Assembly: GCF_018332655.1 (NCBI RefSeq)
Contig: NZ_BOQL01000015.1
Coordinates: forward strand, 20,830-84,829
Source of the DNA: Actinoplanes auranticolor
GTDB lineage: Bacteria; Actinomycetota; Actinomycetes; Mycobacteriales; Micromonosporaceae
Direction of reading: 5' to 3'
DNA length: 64,000 nt
Both the position numbers and the translations under genes were made by a program. The notes beneath the pieces were generated by a model. That model was not told the DNA's origin, ran no database searches, and saw nothing but the letters and a program-made list of their open reading frames with translations. This document shows, piece after piece, positions 25,982-34,102 of this stretch (positions within the stretch are counted from its first letter, which is position 1; every line of letters begins with the position of its first letter).

Positions 25982-27220
25982 TCAGCGGGGACCGGGCAGC
26001 GGCTCCCGTGGCCAGTCGAGGACCTTCGCGCCGAGCACTGCCGCCTGCAAGGTGAAGCGGTGGGCCGGATCGGCCGGGTCGTAGCCGGTCAACGACCTGA
26101 CCCGGGCCAGCCGGTAGGTGACGGTCCGCACCGACACGTGCAGCCGTTTGGCCGACTCGGTCGCCACCGCCCCGGTCGCGAAGTAGGCGTCCAGGGTCTC
26201 GAGCAACGGCCCGGCCCCGCCGCGGGCCGCCGTGAGCGGGCTCAGCACCGCCTGCACCAGGTCCACGATGGCCGATTGGTCGCGCAGCAGCACCCGGTAG
26301 ACGAGCAGGTCGTGGGCGTTGATGACCGGGCTGTCGGTGTGCAGCCGGCCGGCCATGGTGAGCGCTTCGCGGGCCTCCTCATAGGAGCGGGCGATGCCGT
26401 ACACGCCGGGATGGGCCCGTCCGACCGCGACCCGCCAGGGACCGCCACGGGGCAGCCGGCTCAGTTCGCGGTGCATGAGCCCGCCGAGCTCGGTGCTCGC
26501 GTCCAGCTCCGGCGACGGCCGGCCCGCCGTGGCGACGTCGGCCGGTGCCAGCACGACCAGCAGGCCGTCCTTGGTCGCCACCAACACGTCGCGGTCACCG
26601 AGCCGGTCGAAGACGACCGCCTCGAGGGCGCTGATGGCCGCGTCGGCGTCGGGCAGCCGCCGGCTCGGCGCGGCCAGCGCCACCTGGTGCACGCGGGCCA
26701 GGTCCAGCCCGAACGGTTCGGCCCGCTCGACCAGCGTGCCGAGATCGGAATCGCCGCGCAGCAGGTCGTCGATCAGTTCCCGGCGCAGCGACTCCTCCCG
26801 GCGCACCAGGTCACGGCGGGCCACCGCATAGCCCTCGGCGAGGGTCGCCACCGCGTCGTCGACGACCTGCAGGACGGCTGTCGCCGCGGCGCGCACCGCC
26901 TCCCGGTCGCGGGACCGCACCACCGCCGGCAGGTCCTGCCACAGCCGCCGGGCCGCGGACAGGTACAGCTGCACCACGCGTCCGGCGGAGATGCCCTGCT
27001 CCGCGGCCTGCCGGCCGAGCAGGCCGACCGCGTCCAGCTCGCGGCGCCTGGCCCGGCGGCCGTGCGTGGCCGCGTCGGCGAGCAGCGGGAGGTAGTCGCC
27101 GAGCAGTTCCACCGGTACGCCGCCGGCGTCGCGGCTGGCCCCGTCGGCGACATCGACCAGCCACGCGTCCTCCGGTCGCGGCTTCAGGTCACGTCGCCGA
27201 GCGCTGCCGGTCATCGCCAC
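25982..27220 (-). CDS. PucR-family transcription regulator
   Basis: 412 residues from GTG 27220 (ATG 27214 alternative), with GGAG upstream. Layout: an N-terminal helical region, a GGDEF-like CdaR middle domain (LRRELIDDLLRGD...RVAVGRAHPGVYGIARSYEEAREAL) and the C-terminal PucR helix-turn-helix LLETLDAYFATGAVATESAKRLHVSVRTVTYRL in outline. Family members control purine, sugar-diacid or amino-acid use. It is divergent from the small membrane protein/CBS group with a 15-bp palindrome between, so it may regulate that group or itself. Confidence 0.9.
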   Translation of the reverse strand: MAMTGSARRRDLKPRPEDAWLVDVADGASRDAGGVPVELLGDYLPLLADAATHGRRARRRELDAVGLLGRQAAEQGISAGRVVQLYLSAARRLWQDLPAVVRSRDREAVRAAATAVLQVVDDAVATLAEGYAVARRDLVRREESLRRELIDDLLRGDSDLGTLVERAEPFGLDLARVHQVALAAPSRRLPDADAAISALEAVVFDRLGDRDVLVATKDGLLVVLAPADVATAGRPSPELDASTELGGLMHRELSRLPRGGPWRVAVGRAHPGVYGIARSYEEAREALTMAGRLHTDSPVINAHDLLVYRVLLRDQSAIVDLVQAVLSPLTAARGGAGPLLETLDAYFATGAVATESAKRLHVSVRTVTYRLARVRSLTGYDPADPAHRFTLQAAVLGAKVLDWPREPLPGPR

Positions 27221-27256
27221 CCCATCTCCGCGGAGCGTGCTGCGTCAGCCGTTCGT

Positions 27257-27271
27257 TGCCGACAGTCGGCA
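27257..27271. promoter_or_regulatory. 15-bp palindrome upstream of the PucR gene
   Basis: TGCCGACAGTCGGCA (27257-27271) is a perfect 7-1-7 dyad 37 bp upstream of the PucR start and 89 bp before the divergent small membrane protein gene. A regulator binding site is likely, with PucR the nearest candidate. Confidence 0.5.
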
Positions 27272-27359
27272 GTCTAGACCCGTCATGTCTGGGAACCGCG
27301 CCCCTGCCGGGATCCCACCCGCCGGACGACGATGGAGGCAACCCGGAAGGAGAGCACCC

Positions 27360-27608
27360 ATGCAAGTCCGAAAGTGGCACATCGTGCCGGCGATCGCCGT
27401 CACGGCCGTCCTGGCCGTCGCCGTCTCCGTACTCGTGAACCGCGGAACCGCCGAGGCGCTGGTGCTGACCGCCCTCGTCGCCGTCATGACCGGTCTGTAC
27501 CTGCTCCGCCGCCACGCGCGCGCCGAGACGCTGTACCGCCGCGACGCCGGACCGCGCCCGCCCGCACGCTCCAGCGAGACACTCGGCACCAGGAAGGGAG
27601 CATCATGA
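27360..27608 (+). CDS. Small two-TM membrane protein
   Basis: 82 residues from ATG 27360, with GGAGAG upstream. Two hydrophobic segments (about 8-27 and 33-49) are followed by an arginine-rich cytoplasmic tail. No enzyme motif. It overlaps the shortened CBS-BON gene by four bases (ATGA), so the two are translated together, and it opens a block of genes often seen in actinobacterial stress or dormancy regulons. Its specific role is unknown. Confidence 0.7.
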   Translation: MQVRKWHIVPAIAVTAVLAVAVSVLVNRGTAEALVLTALVAVMTGLYLLRRHARAETLYRRDAGPRPPARSSETLGTRKGAS

Positions 27609-27847
27609 CGACCTGGCGGGTCCAGGACGTGATGACCACCCGGTCGGACCTGCTCGAGGTGCACGCCCGGCCGGACGCCGTCATCCGCGACGAGGTCGTG
27701 CAGCAGGTGCTGCGCCGGACGCTGATGATCCGGCCCGGGGCAGTCCAGGCACCGGCCGGCGTGCCGTTGCCGACGCCCGGCAAGAAGCGACGAGCTTCGT
27801 GGCCGTCGCCGGCCCTGGTCGGGGGGAGGTACCACGGTGAAGCTTGA
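27605..27847 (+). CDS. Internally deleted CBS-BON-type protein
   Basis: 80 residues from ATG 27605. The first nine residues, TTWRVQDVMTT, are the start of a CBS domain, but they jump straight to RPDAVIRDEVVQQVLRRTLMIRP, which is the linker between the second CBS domain and the BON domain in the full protein that follows (compare RPDAAIRREIEAVLRRRLWIGP at 28317-28380). Both CBS cores and most of BON are missing and the tail is unrelated. A remnant of a duplicate gene, still with an intact start and coupled translation. Probably no longer binds nucleotides. Confidence 0.6.
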   Translation: MTTWRVQDVMTTRSDLLEVHARPDAVIRDEVVQQVLRRTLMIRPGAVQAPAGVPLPTPGKKRRASWPSPALVGGRYHGEA

Positions 27848-27908
27848 GACGGCCGATGTTCACCGTCGGAGCAGGACCGCGGCTCACCCGGTCCGGAGAG
27901 GTGCCGAG

Positions 27909-28604
27909 ATGCAGTGGCAGGTCGACGACGTCATGACGCGTGAGGTGATCACCGTGGGGGCCGACACCCCGGTCGGACAGATCGCCGGGCTGCTCGATCG
28001 CGAGGGCATCAGCGCCGTACCGGTGACCGCCGCGACCGGCGGCGTGCTGGGCGTCGTCTCGCAGGGCGACCTGCTCGCCGGCGTCGCCGGCGGCAAACGG
28101 CGCCGAAGGCGGCGCAGGCGGCCGACCGGCGCCACAGCCGCCCGGGCCGCCGACGTGATGACCGCGCCCGCGTTGTGCATCGACGCCGACGCCTCGCTGA
28201 CCCGGGCCGCGCAGACCATGAAGTCCCGCAACGTCCGCCGGTTGCTCGTGACCGGGCCGCAGGGACGCCTGCTCGGCGTGGTGTCCCGCGGGGACCTGTT
28301 GCGCCCGTACGCGCGGCCGGACGCGGCGATCCGCCGCGAGATCGAGGCCGTGTTGCGCCGCCGGCTGTGGATCGGTCCGGAACAGATCGTGGTGAGCGTC
28401 AGCGAGGGCGCGGCGACGCTGACCGGCACGGTGGACCGGCGCTCCACCGCCGACATCGCCACCCGGCTGGCTGCGGCCGTGCCCGGGGTCACCGACGTGG
28501 CCGACCGCATCGTCCACGACTTCGACGACGCCGAGCTGGCCCGTTCCACGGTCGGCCGGACGCATCCGTTCAGTGCCGAACCGTTCCACCCCGCCGGGGA
28601 CTGA
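27909..28604 (+). CDS. CBS-domain pair with C-terminal BON domain
   Basis: 231 residues from ATG 27909, chosen for GGAGAGG seven bases before it; an in-frame GTG at 27837 would add 24 residues. Two CBS domains (DVMTREVITVGADTPV...GISAVPVT and DVMTAPALCIDADASL...VRRLLVTG) are separated by an arginine-rich linker, then a BON domain (IVVSVSEGAATLTGTVDRRS). CBS pairs bind adenine nucleotides and BON domains associate with lipids, suggesting an energy-state sensor near the membrane. Related proteins occur in actinobacterial hypoxia regulons. Confidence 0.88.
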   Translation: MQWQVDDVMTREVITVGADTPVGQIAGLLDREGISAVPVTAATGGVLGVVSQGDLLAGVAGGKRRRRRRRRPTGATAARAADVMTAPALCIDADASLTRAAQTMKSRNVRRLLVTGPQGRLLGVVSRGDLLRPYARPDAAIRREIEAVLRRRLWIGPEQIVVSVSEGAATLTGTVDRRSTADIATRLAAAVPGVTDVADRIVHDFDDAELARSTVGRTHPFSAEPFHPAGD

Positions 28605-28643
28605 CCGGCGGTTCCAGCTCACGGACCTACCGCTGGAGGCATC

Positions 28644-28979
28644 ATGACCGCCGCGCTGCACGGCACGGCCCGTTCGTCCGCGGAGCACATGGAACTGCTC
28701 CGCGGCATGCTCGAGGAGCAGTTCGCCGTGCACACGGCCCGGCTGACGCAGCTGACGGTGTACGCCAGGCGGCCCCGGCACGCCGGTCACGACCCCCGGA
28801 CCCTCGACGCGCTCACCGCATCCGTCCGCCAGCAAATCGCCGAGACCGCGCAGGCCCTCAGGCGCATGTCCGAGGGAACCTACGGTCTGTGCGCGGACTG
28901 TCACCGCCCGCTCCCCCTCGGCCGGCTGCGCGCCATCCCCCACGCCACCCACTGCACCCGCTGCGAGCGGCGCCGATAA
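28644..28979 (+). CDS. TraR/DksA-type zinc-finger protein
   Basis: 111 residues from ATG 28644 with GGAGG upstream. A helical N-terminus with AHTARLTQLT-like heptads precedes a complete C4 zinc finger: GLCADCHRPL and, 16 residues on, THCTRC. It is a paralogue of the partial protein at 1-268. DksA-like proteins enter the RNA polymerase secondary channel; the acidic tip residues needed by DksA are not obvious, so a direct DksA role is uncertain. Its location among CBS and adenylate kinase genes fits a stress-response gene set. Confidence 0.88.
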   Translation: MTAALHGTARSSAEHMELLRGMLEEQFAVHTARLTQLTVYARRPRHAGHDPRTLDALTASVRQQIAETAQALRRMSEGTYGLCADCHRPLPLGRLRAIPHATHCTRCERRR

Positions 28980-29034
28980 TCCTGATTCCGCGTGCGTCTA
29001 CGATCGTCGGGACAGCAACGTGGAGAGGACAACC

Positions 29035-29718
29035 ATGCGGGTTCTGCTCGTCGCCCCTCCCGGAGCGGGAAAAGGAACCCAGGGCGCGCTGATCGCCACC
29101 CACTTCAACGTTCCCCACATCGCCACCGGGGACCTGCTCCGCGACCACGTCGCCCGGCAGACCCCGCTCGGTGTCGCCGTGCAGGCCCACCTGGACCGCG
29201 GCGAGCTGGTCCCGGACGACATCGTCCTCGACATGGTCCGCACCGCCTTCCTGGACGCCAAGGAGCAGGGCGGGTACGTCCTGGACGGCATGCCGCGCAA
29301 CATGGCCCAGGCCCGGGCGCTGTACCAGGTCGGCAAGAGCCTCGACATGACGGCGAACGTCGCGCTGCACCTGAAGGCCGACGACGACGAGCTGATCCGC
29401 CGGCTCCTCGCCCGGGCGGCGCTCGAACACCGCTCGGACGACACCGAAGAGGTCATCCGGCGGCGACTGGCCCTTTACCACGAGGTGACGTATCCGATCG
29501 TCGAGTGGTACAGCAGCCGGGGCATCCTCGTGTCCGTGGACGCCATGCGCCCCGTCGCCCAGGTCGCCCATCAGGTCCTCACCGCCCTGGAGGCCATGAG
29601 CTCGCTGGTCGACCTGGTCCCCGAGAACGCCCGGCGCTCCATCGACCTGACCGGGCTCGGCGCCGCGTTCGGCGAGAACCGACCGGCCCGACCGGAAAAG
29701 GCAGCGGAGGCAACATGA
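29035..29718 (+). CDS. adk: Adenylate kinase-like nucleoside monophosphate kinase
   Basis: 227 residues from ATG 29035, with GGAGAGG upstream. Walker A APPGAGKGTQ (8-17), the NMP-binding segment IATGDLLRDHV and DGMPRN (normally DGFPRT) identify adenylate kinase. A short LID with HRSDD follows (RLLARAALEHRSDDTEEVIRRRL). The C-terminus is about 35 residues longer than usual, and F in DGFPR is M, so this is a diverged second copy, probably not the housekeeping enzyme. It overlaps the GH65 gene start (ATGA), coupling AMP/ATP metabolism to disaccharide phosphorolysis. An inference, not shown. Confidence 0.88.
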   Translation: MRVLLVAPPGAGKGTQGALIATHFNVPHIATGDLLRDHVARQTPLGVAVQAHLDRGELVPDDIVLDMVRTAFLDAKEQGGYVLDGMPRNMAQARALYQVGKSLDMTANVALHLKADDDELIRRLLARAALEHRSDDTEEVIRRRLALYHEVTYPIVEWYSSRGILVSVDAMRPVAQVAHQVLTALEAMSSLVDLVPENARRSIDLTGLGAAFGENRPARPEKAAEAT

Positions 29719-32072
29719 TCGGCGAAGCACTGTTCCCGGTGGAGGCGTGGCAGGTCCGGGAGCCCGTCCTGGACCTGGACCGGCTGCCCCAGACCGAGTC
29801 GGTGCTCGCCCTGGCCAACGGGCACATCGGGCTGCGCGGAAACCTGGACGAGGGCGAGCCGCACGTCATCGCCGGCACCTACCTGAACTCCTACTACGAG
29901 CAGCGGCCGCTGCCGTACCCGGAGGGCGGCTACGGCTATCCGGAGCAGGGCCAGACCGTCGTCAACGTCACCGACGGCAAGCTCATCCGGCTGATGGTCG
30001 ACGACGAGCCCTTCCACGTGGCCCACGGCCGGTTGCACTCCCACGAACGGGTCCTGGACCTGCGGTCCGGTCTGCTGCGCCGGGCCGTCGACTGGGAGTC
30101 CCCGGCCGGGCGCCGGGTGCGGATCCGCAGCTCCCGGCTCGTGTCCTTCACCCACCGCGCGGTCGCCGCGATCGACTACGAGGTCGAGGCGGTCGACCAC
30201 GAGGTGCGGATCACGTTGCAGTCCGGCCTGGTGGCCAACGAGGAGCAGCCGCAGAAGTCCAAGGACCCGCGCGTCGCCGCCGCGCTGGACCGCCCGCTGG
30301 CCGCGGTGGCGCAGGACGTCGAGCAGCACGGCGCGGTGCTGCTGCACCGCACCCGCGCCAGCGGGCTGCTGATGGCCGCCGGCATGGACCACGTCGTCGA
30401 GGCGCCCGGCCCCTACGACGAGGAGACCGACGTCCGCGACGACTGGGCGCGCACGACGGTGGTCACCGTGCTGCAGCCCGGCGAGCGCCTGCGGATCACC
30501 AAATTCCTGGGGTACGCGTGGAGCAGCTCCCGGTCGCCGCAGGCGTTACGGGACCAGGTGGCCGCGGCGCTGACCGGGGCGCAGTACGCCGGCTGGGACG
30601 GCCTCGCCGCGGAGCAGCGCGCGTACCTCGACGACTTCTGGGACGCCGCCGACGTCGAGATCGAGGGCGACCCGGTGTTGCAGCAGGCGGTCCGCTTCGG
30701 CCTGTTCCACGTGCTGCAGGCCGGCGCCCGCGCCGAGCGGCGGGCCATCGGGGCCAAGGGACTGACCGGCCCCGGGTACGACGGGCACGCGTTCTGGGAC
30801 ACCGAGGGTTACGTCCTGCCGTTGCTGACCTACATCGCTCCGCACGCCACGGCCGACGCCCTGCGGTGGCGGCACAGCATCCTCGACCAGGCCCGGCACC
30901 GGGCCCGCACGCTGGGCCTCAAGGGTGCGGCGTTCCCGTGGCGCACCATCCACGGCGAGGAATGCTCGGCGTACTGGCCGGCCGGCACCGCGGCACTGCA
31001 CCTGAACGCGGTGATCGCCCGCGCCGTCGAACGCTACCGCCAGGTCACCGGCGACGAGTCGCTGGAGGCCGAGTGCGGCCTGGAGATCCTGGTCGAGACG
31101 GCCCGGCTGTGGGTCTCCCACGGCCACCACGACGCCGCCGGGCACTGGCACGTCGACGGCGTCACCGGCCCGGACGAGTACAGCGCGGTCGCCGACGACA
31201 ACGTCTTCACCAACCTGATGGCCGCCCGCAACCTGCGCGCCGCCGTCGCCGCGTGCGCCCGCCGGCCCGAGGCGGCCGAGAAGCTCGGCGTCCGGCCGGA
31301 CGAGCCGCAGGTCTGGCGGGCGGCCGCCGAGGCCGTGCACATCCCCTACGACGAACGGCTCGGCGTGCACGAGCAGTCCGCCGGCTTCACCCGCTACGCC
31401 CCGTGGGACTTCGCCGCCGAGCACCCCGGCGAGCCGCTGATGATGCACGCGCCGTACTTCCAGCTGTACCGCCGGCAGGTCATCAAGCAGGCCGACCTGG
31501 TGCTGGCCATGCACTGGTGCCCGGAGGACTTCACCGCCGAGCAGAAGGCCCGCAACGTCGACTACTACGAACGCATCACCGTGCGCGACTCGTCGCTGTC
31601 GGCGTGCACCCAGGCGGTGATGTGCGCCGAGGTCGGCCACCTGGAGCTGGCCCACGACTACGCGGGCGAGGCCGCCCTGGTCGACCTGCGCGACCTGCAC
31701 GCCAACACCCGCGACGGGCTGCACCTGGCCTCGCTGGCCGGGGCCTGGTCGGCCATCGTGGAGGGCTTCGGCGGTCTGCGCGAGCACGACGACGTGCTCG
31801 CGCTGTCGCCGCGGCTGCCAGCCGGCATCACCGGGCTGCGCTTCCGGCTCCGGCACAGCGGCCTGCGGATGCTGGTGGAGGCCGACCATGAGACGGTACG
31901 GGTGAGCCTGCGCGACGGCACCGACGCACGCCTGACGATCAAGCTCTACGGAGAGCCGATCGAGCTCACCGCCGGTGGTTCGGTCGAGCGTCCCGTCGCC
32001 GCGCTGAAACCGCTGCTGCCGCCACCCCACCAGCCCCCGGGATACGCCCCCGAACGCGCCGGCCCCCGCTAG
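29715..32072 (+). CDS. Glycoside hydrolase family 65 protein (maltose/trehalose/kojibiose phosphorylase type)
   Basis: 785 residues from ATG 29715, overlapping adk. The N-terminal beta-sandwich domain leads into an (alpha/alpha)6 barrel. HAFWDTEGYVLPLL, the phosphate-loop-like HGEECSAYWPAGTAALH and the general acid in TGPDEY (glutamate at about residue 488, the position of the catalytic acid in known maltose phosphorylases) are all intact. GH65 phosphorylases convert an alpha-glucoside plus phosphate to beta-glucose-1-phosphate and glucose or another sugar. Linkage specificity cannot be read here. Downstream glucose-6-phosphate dehydrogenase could use the product after mutase action, though no mutase is adjacent. 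Confidence 0.93.
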   Translation: MIGEALFPVEAWQVREPVLDLDRLPQTESVLALANGHIGLRGNLDEGEPHVIAGTYLNSYYEQRPLPYPEGGYGYPEQGQTVVNVTDGKLIRLMVDDEPFHVAHGRLHSHERVLDLRSGLLRRAVDWESPAGRRVRIRSSRLVSFTHRAVAAIDYEVEAVDHEVRITLQSGLVANEEQPQKSKDPRVAAALDRPLAAVAQDVEQHGAVLLHRTRASGLLMAAGMDHVVEAPGPYDEETDVRDDWARTTVVTVLQPGERLRITKFLGYAWSSSRSPQALRDQVAAALTGAQYAGWDGLAAEQRAYLDDFWDAADVEIEGDPVLQQAVRFGLFHVLQAGARAERRAIGAKGLTGPGYDGHAFWDTEGYVLPLLTYIAPHATADALRWRHSILDQARHRARTLGLKGAAFPWRTIHGEECSAYWPAGTAALHLNAVIARAVERYRQVTGDESLEAECGLEILVETARLWVSHGHHDAAGHWHVDGVTGPDEYSAVADDNVFTNLMAARNLRAAVAACARRPEAAEKLGVRPDEPQVWRAAAEAVHIPYDERLGVHEQSAGFTRYAPWDFAAEHPGEPLMMHAPYFQLYRRQVIKQADLVLAMHWCPEDFTAEQKARNVDYYERITVRDSSLSACTQAVMCAEVGHLELAHDYAGEAALVDLRDLHANTRDGLHLASLAGAWSAIVEGFGGLREHDDVLALSPRLPAGITGLRFRLRHSGLRMLVEADHETVRVSLRDGTDARLTIKLYGEPIELTAGGSVERPVAALKPLLPPPHQPPGYAPERAGPR

Positions 32073-32091
32073 TCGTGAGTCGTCTCGCGGC

Positions 32092-32134
32092 GCCGATCGT
32101 GCTCACCGGCGACGAGCGCGAACAGCTGCAGGCG
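32092..32134 (+). repeat. 43-bp inverted repeat, left copy
   Basis: This copy matches the reverse complement of 32481-32523 at 41 of 43 positions and encodes the shared transposase motif. Both copies are in the remnant described at 32075-32541. Confidence 0.8.
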
Positions 32135-32480
32135 CCGCGGTCTCAGATGGCGAAAGTCGATCCAACGGTGAACGCGCTGGCTCATCGGATGGACGAGGGA
32201 AGCGAAGCGCCCTTCGTCCTGCGCCCTGACCCGATCCGGTCCGCAAGCCCCTGGGAGGCGTGTGTAGCGCGTCCCGGCGCTGGTGCATCGGCAGCTCGCG
32301 CCGTACCGGCAGTGCGTGTTGCCGCCGACCTGCGGTCGTGGCAGAGTCCCGCTGCTCGACGCCGCCCGGGCGTGCTGGTCACGGCCGGGCCGGACCGCCA
32401 CGCAGGGCCAGGTTGACCAGGGGCAGCACGACCCGCGAACGCATCGCCAACGCCTGGGCACTCGACGGCCTGCGCGACCA

Positions 32481-32523
32481 CGCCTGCAACTGTTCCCGCT
32501 CGTCGCCGGTGAGCACGATCGGC
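32481..32523 (-). repeat. 43-bp inverted repeat, right copy
   Basis: Reverse-oriented partner of 32092-32134 (41 of 43 positions identical). The near identity points to two related insertions or a duplicated fragment rather than chance. Confidence 0.8.
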
Positions 32524-32586
32524 ACCGCACTCGGATTCGGCATCCATCCTCGTGCCCAGCCGGCCCTGATTCAACGACTCACGACA

Positions 32587-33990
32587 CTAGTCCGGCGGCA
32601 GCAGGGAGCCTTCCGGGCCCGCGCTGCCCGCCGGATACTCCAGCAGGGGAACCGTCCCGTCCCGCCAGGCGCTCAGCACCGGCGCCACGATCCGCCAGCA
32701 GTGCTCGGCGGTGTCGCCCCGCACCGACAGCAGCGGATCGTCGTCCAGGACGCCGCGCAGCACTTCCCCGTACGCGGGCAGCTCTCCCGGCCCGAAGTCG
32801 GCATCGAGGGTGACCGGATCGATCACGAACGGGTCGCCCGGGCCGTTGATGTTGAGATCGACGGCGAGCCGGTCCGGGCCGAACCCGATCCGCAGCCGGT
32901 CCGGCCGGTCGTATCCGGTCAGCCCGTCCGGCACCCGGGCCGGCTGCTTGAACGTGATGACCGCTTCCTTGCGGGTCGCGCTCATCGCCTTGCCGGACCG
33001 CAGCCGGAACGGCACCCCGGCCCAGCGCCAGGTGTCGACCGCCAGCACCACCTCGGCCAGCGTCTCGGTGCCCCGGCCCGGATCGACGCCGGCCTCGTCG
33101 GCGTACGCGGGCAGCCGCCGCCCGGCGATCTCACCGGCCGTGTACCGGGCGCGACGGGTACAGGTCCGCGCGTCTTCGTCCCACAGCCGCGTGGCCCGCA
33201 GCACCTGAGCCTTGCGGTCGCGCACCTCACGGGCGTCGATGGTCGGCGGGGCGTCCATGGTGAGCAGGGCCAGCACCTGCAGAAGGTGGCTCTGCACCAT
33301 GTCGATGAGAGCGCCCGCGGAGTCGTAGTAGCCGGCCCGGCCCTCCAGGGCGAGGCTCTCGTCGAAGACGATGTCGACGCCGGCCACGTGCTCGGCGTTC
33401 AGCATGGGCTCGAACAGCCGGTTCGCGAACCGCAGACCCAGGATGTTGAGCACCGTGGACTTGCCCAGGAAGTGGTCGATCCGATGGATCTGCTCCTCCG
33501 GCACCAGCGTGGCCAGCAGCTGGTTGAGCCGCTCGGCGCCGGCGGTGTCGGTGCCGAAGGGCTTCTCCAGCACCAGCCGGGTGCCCGCGGGCAGCTCGAT
33601 GCCGGTCAGGGCCTGGCAGGCCCTGGCCGTGACGGCCGGCGGCAGGGCGAAGAAGATCACGATCTGACCGCGGCAGGCGCCGATCAACCGGCGCAGGTCC
33701 TCGGCCTCGGTCACATCGGCCTGGAGGTAACGCGTGCCCGCGACGGTGGCCGTGACCTGCGGTCCGGTGGCGGACACCGACGAGAAGGAGTCCTCGACGC
33801 GCTTGCGCCAGCGCGCTTCGTCCCAGTCGTCCATGCCGCTGCCCAGCAGCAACAGCTCCTGGTCCGGCACGGCGGCCAGCAGCCCACCGAGCCCCGGCAG
33901 CAGCAACCGGGCAGTGAGGTCGCCACTGGCGCCGAGCACGAGCAGGCTCTGTTCGCCACCGGCGGCGGGCCCCGCAGATCTTGTCGTCAT
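32587..33990 (-). CDS. zwf: Glucose-6-phosphate dehydrogenase
   Basis: 467 residues from ATG 33990. NADP-binding GASGDL (about 19-24), EKPFG and the active-site RIDHFLGK (around residue 172, with catalytic histidine) are present, followed by AGYYDSAGALIDMVQSHLLQ and the C-terminal beta-sheet domain. Slightly shorter than typical Zwf. Oxidises glucose-6-phosphate to 6-phosphogluconolactone with NADP or NAD, feeding the pentose phosphate route. No opcA, tal or tkt gene is adjacent, so this is probably a secondary copy grouped with the stress/carbon block. Confidence 0.93.
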   Translation of the reverse strand: MTTRSAGPAAGGEQSLLVLGASGDLTARLLLPGLGGLLAAVPDQELLLLGSGMDDWDEARWRKRVEDSFSSVSATGPQVTATVAGTRYLQADVTEAEDLRRLIGACRGQIVIFFALPPAVTARACQALTGIELPAGTRLVLEKPFGTDTAGAERLNQLLATLVPEEQIHRIDHFLGKSTVLNILGLRFANRLFEPMLNAEHVAGVDIVFDESLALEGRAGYYDSAGALIDMVQSHLLQVLALLTMDAPPTIDAREVRDRKAQVLRATRLWDEDARTCTRRARYTAGEIAGRRLPAYADEAGVDPGRGTETLAEVVLAVDTWRWAGVPFRLRSGKAMSATRKEAVITFKQPARVPDGLTGYDRPDRLRIGFGPDRLAVDLNINGPGDPFVIDPVTLDADFGPGELPAYGEVLRGVLDDDPLLSVRGDTAEHCWRIVAPVLSAWRDGTVPLLEYPAGSAGPEGSLLPPD

Positions 33991-34034
33991 GACCCCACCA
34001 TGCCCGGGCCTCACCGGCACTAATCTCGCCCGGC

Positions 34035-34061
34035 TGTCACAACGGCGGGGGCTGTCCGGTC
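34035..34061 (+). promoter_or_regulatory. ECF41-type promoter (TGTCACA-N16-GGTC)
   Basis: TGTCACA (34035-34041), 16 bases, GGTC (34058-34061) matches the known ECF41 promoter consensus TGTCACA-N16-CGTC except for one base in the -10 part. It lies 42 bp before the epimerase-like gene, leaving a normal leader with a GAAAGG ribosome-binding site. The ECF41 sigma gene itself is convergent to that target at 34882-35748. Confidence 0.7.
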
Positions 34062-34102
34062 TCAGCAGTCGAACAGACTCGGCAATCAGAAAGGTCACGC
34101 AC

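Larger units (their letters stand above)
32075..32541. mobile_element. IS630-like transposase remnants in inverted orientation
   Basis: Two transposase N-terminal fragments face each other. On the plus strand from GTG 32075: SRLAAPIVLTGDEREQLQ; on the minus strand from ATG 32541: AVPIVLTGDEREQLQAW followed by a segment like a helix-turn-helix start. The PIVLTGDEREQLQ motif opens many IS630-type or winged-helix transposases. No DDE catalytic domain, no complete open frame and no clean terminal inverted repeats remain. It marks a past insertion between the GH65 and glucose-6-phosphate dehydrogenase genes. Nothing else recognisable lies between 32073 and 32586. Confidence 0.6.

Noticed and set aside
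27237..29034. DosR-type 20-bp dyad upstream of the CBS/TraR/adk genes
   Set aside because: GGGA and TCCC elements occur but never with the right symmetry and spacing.
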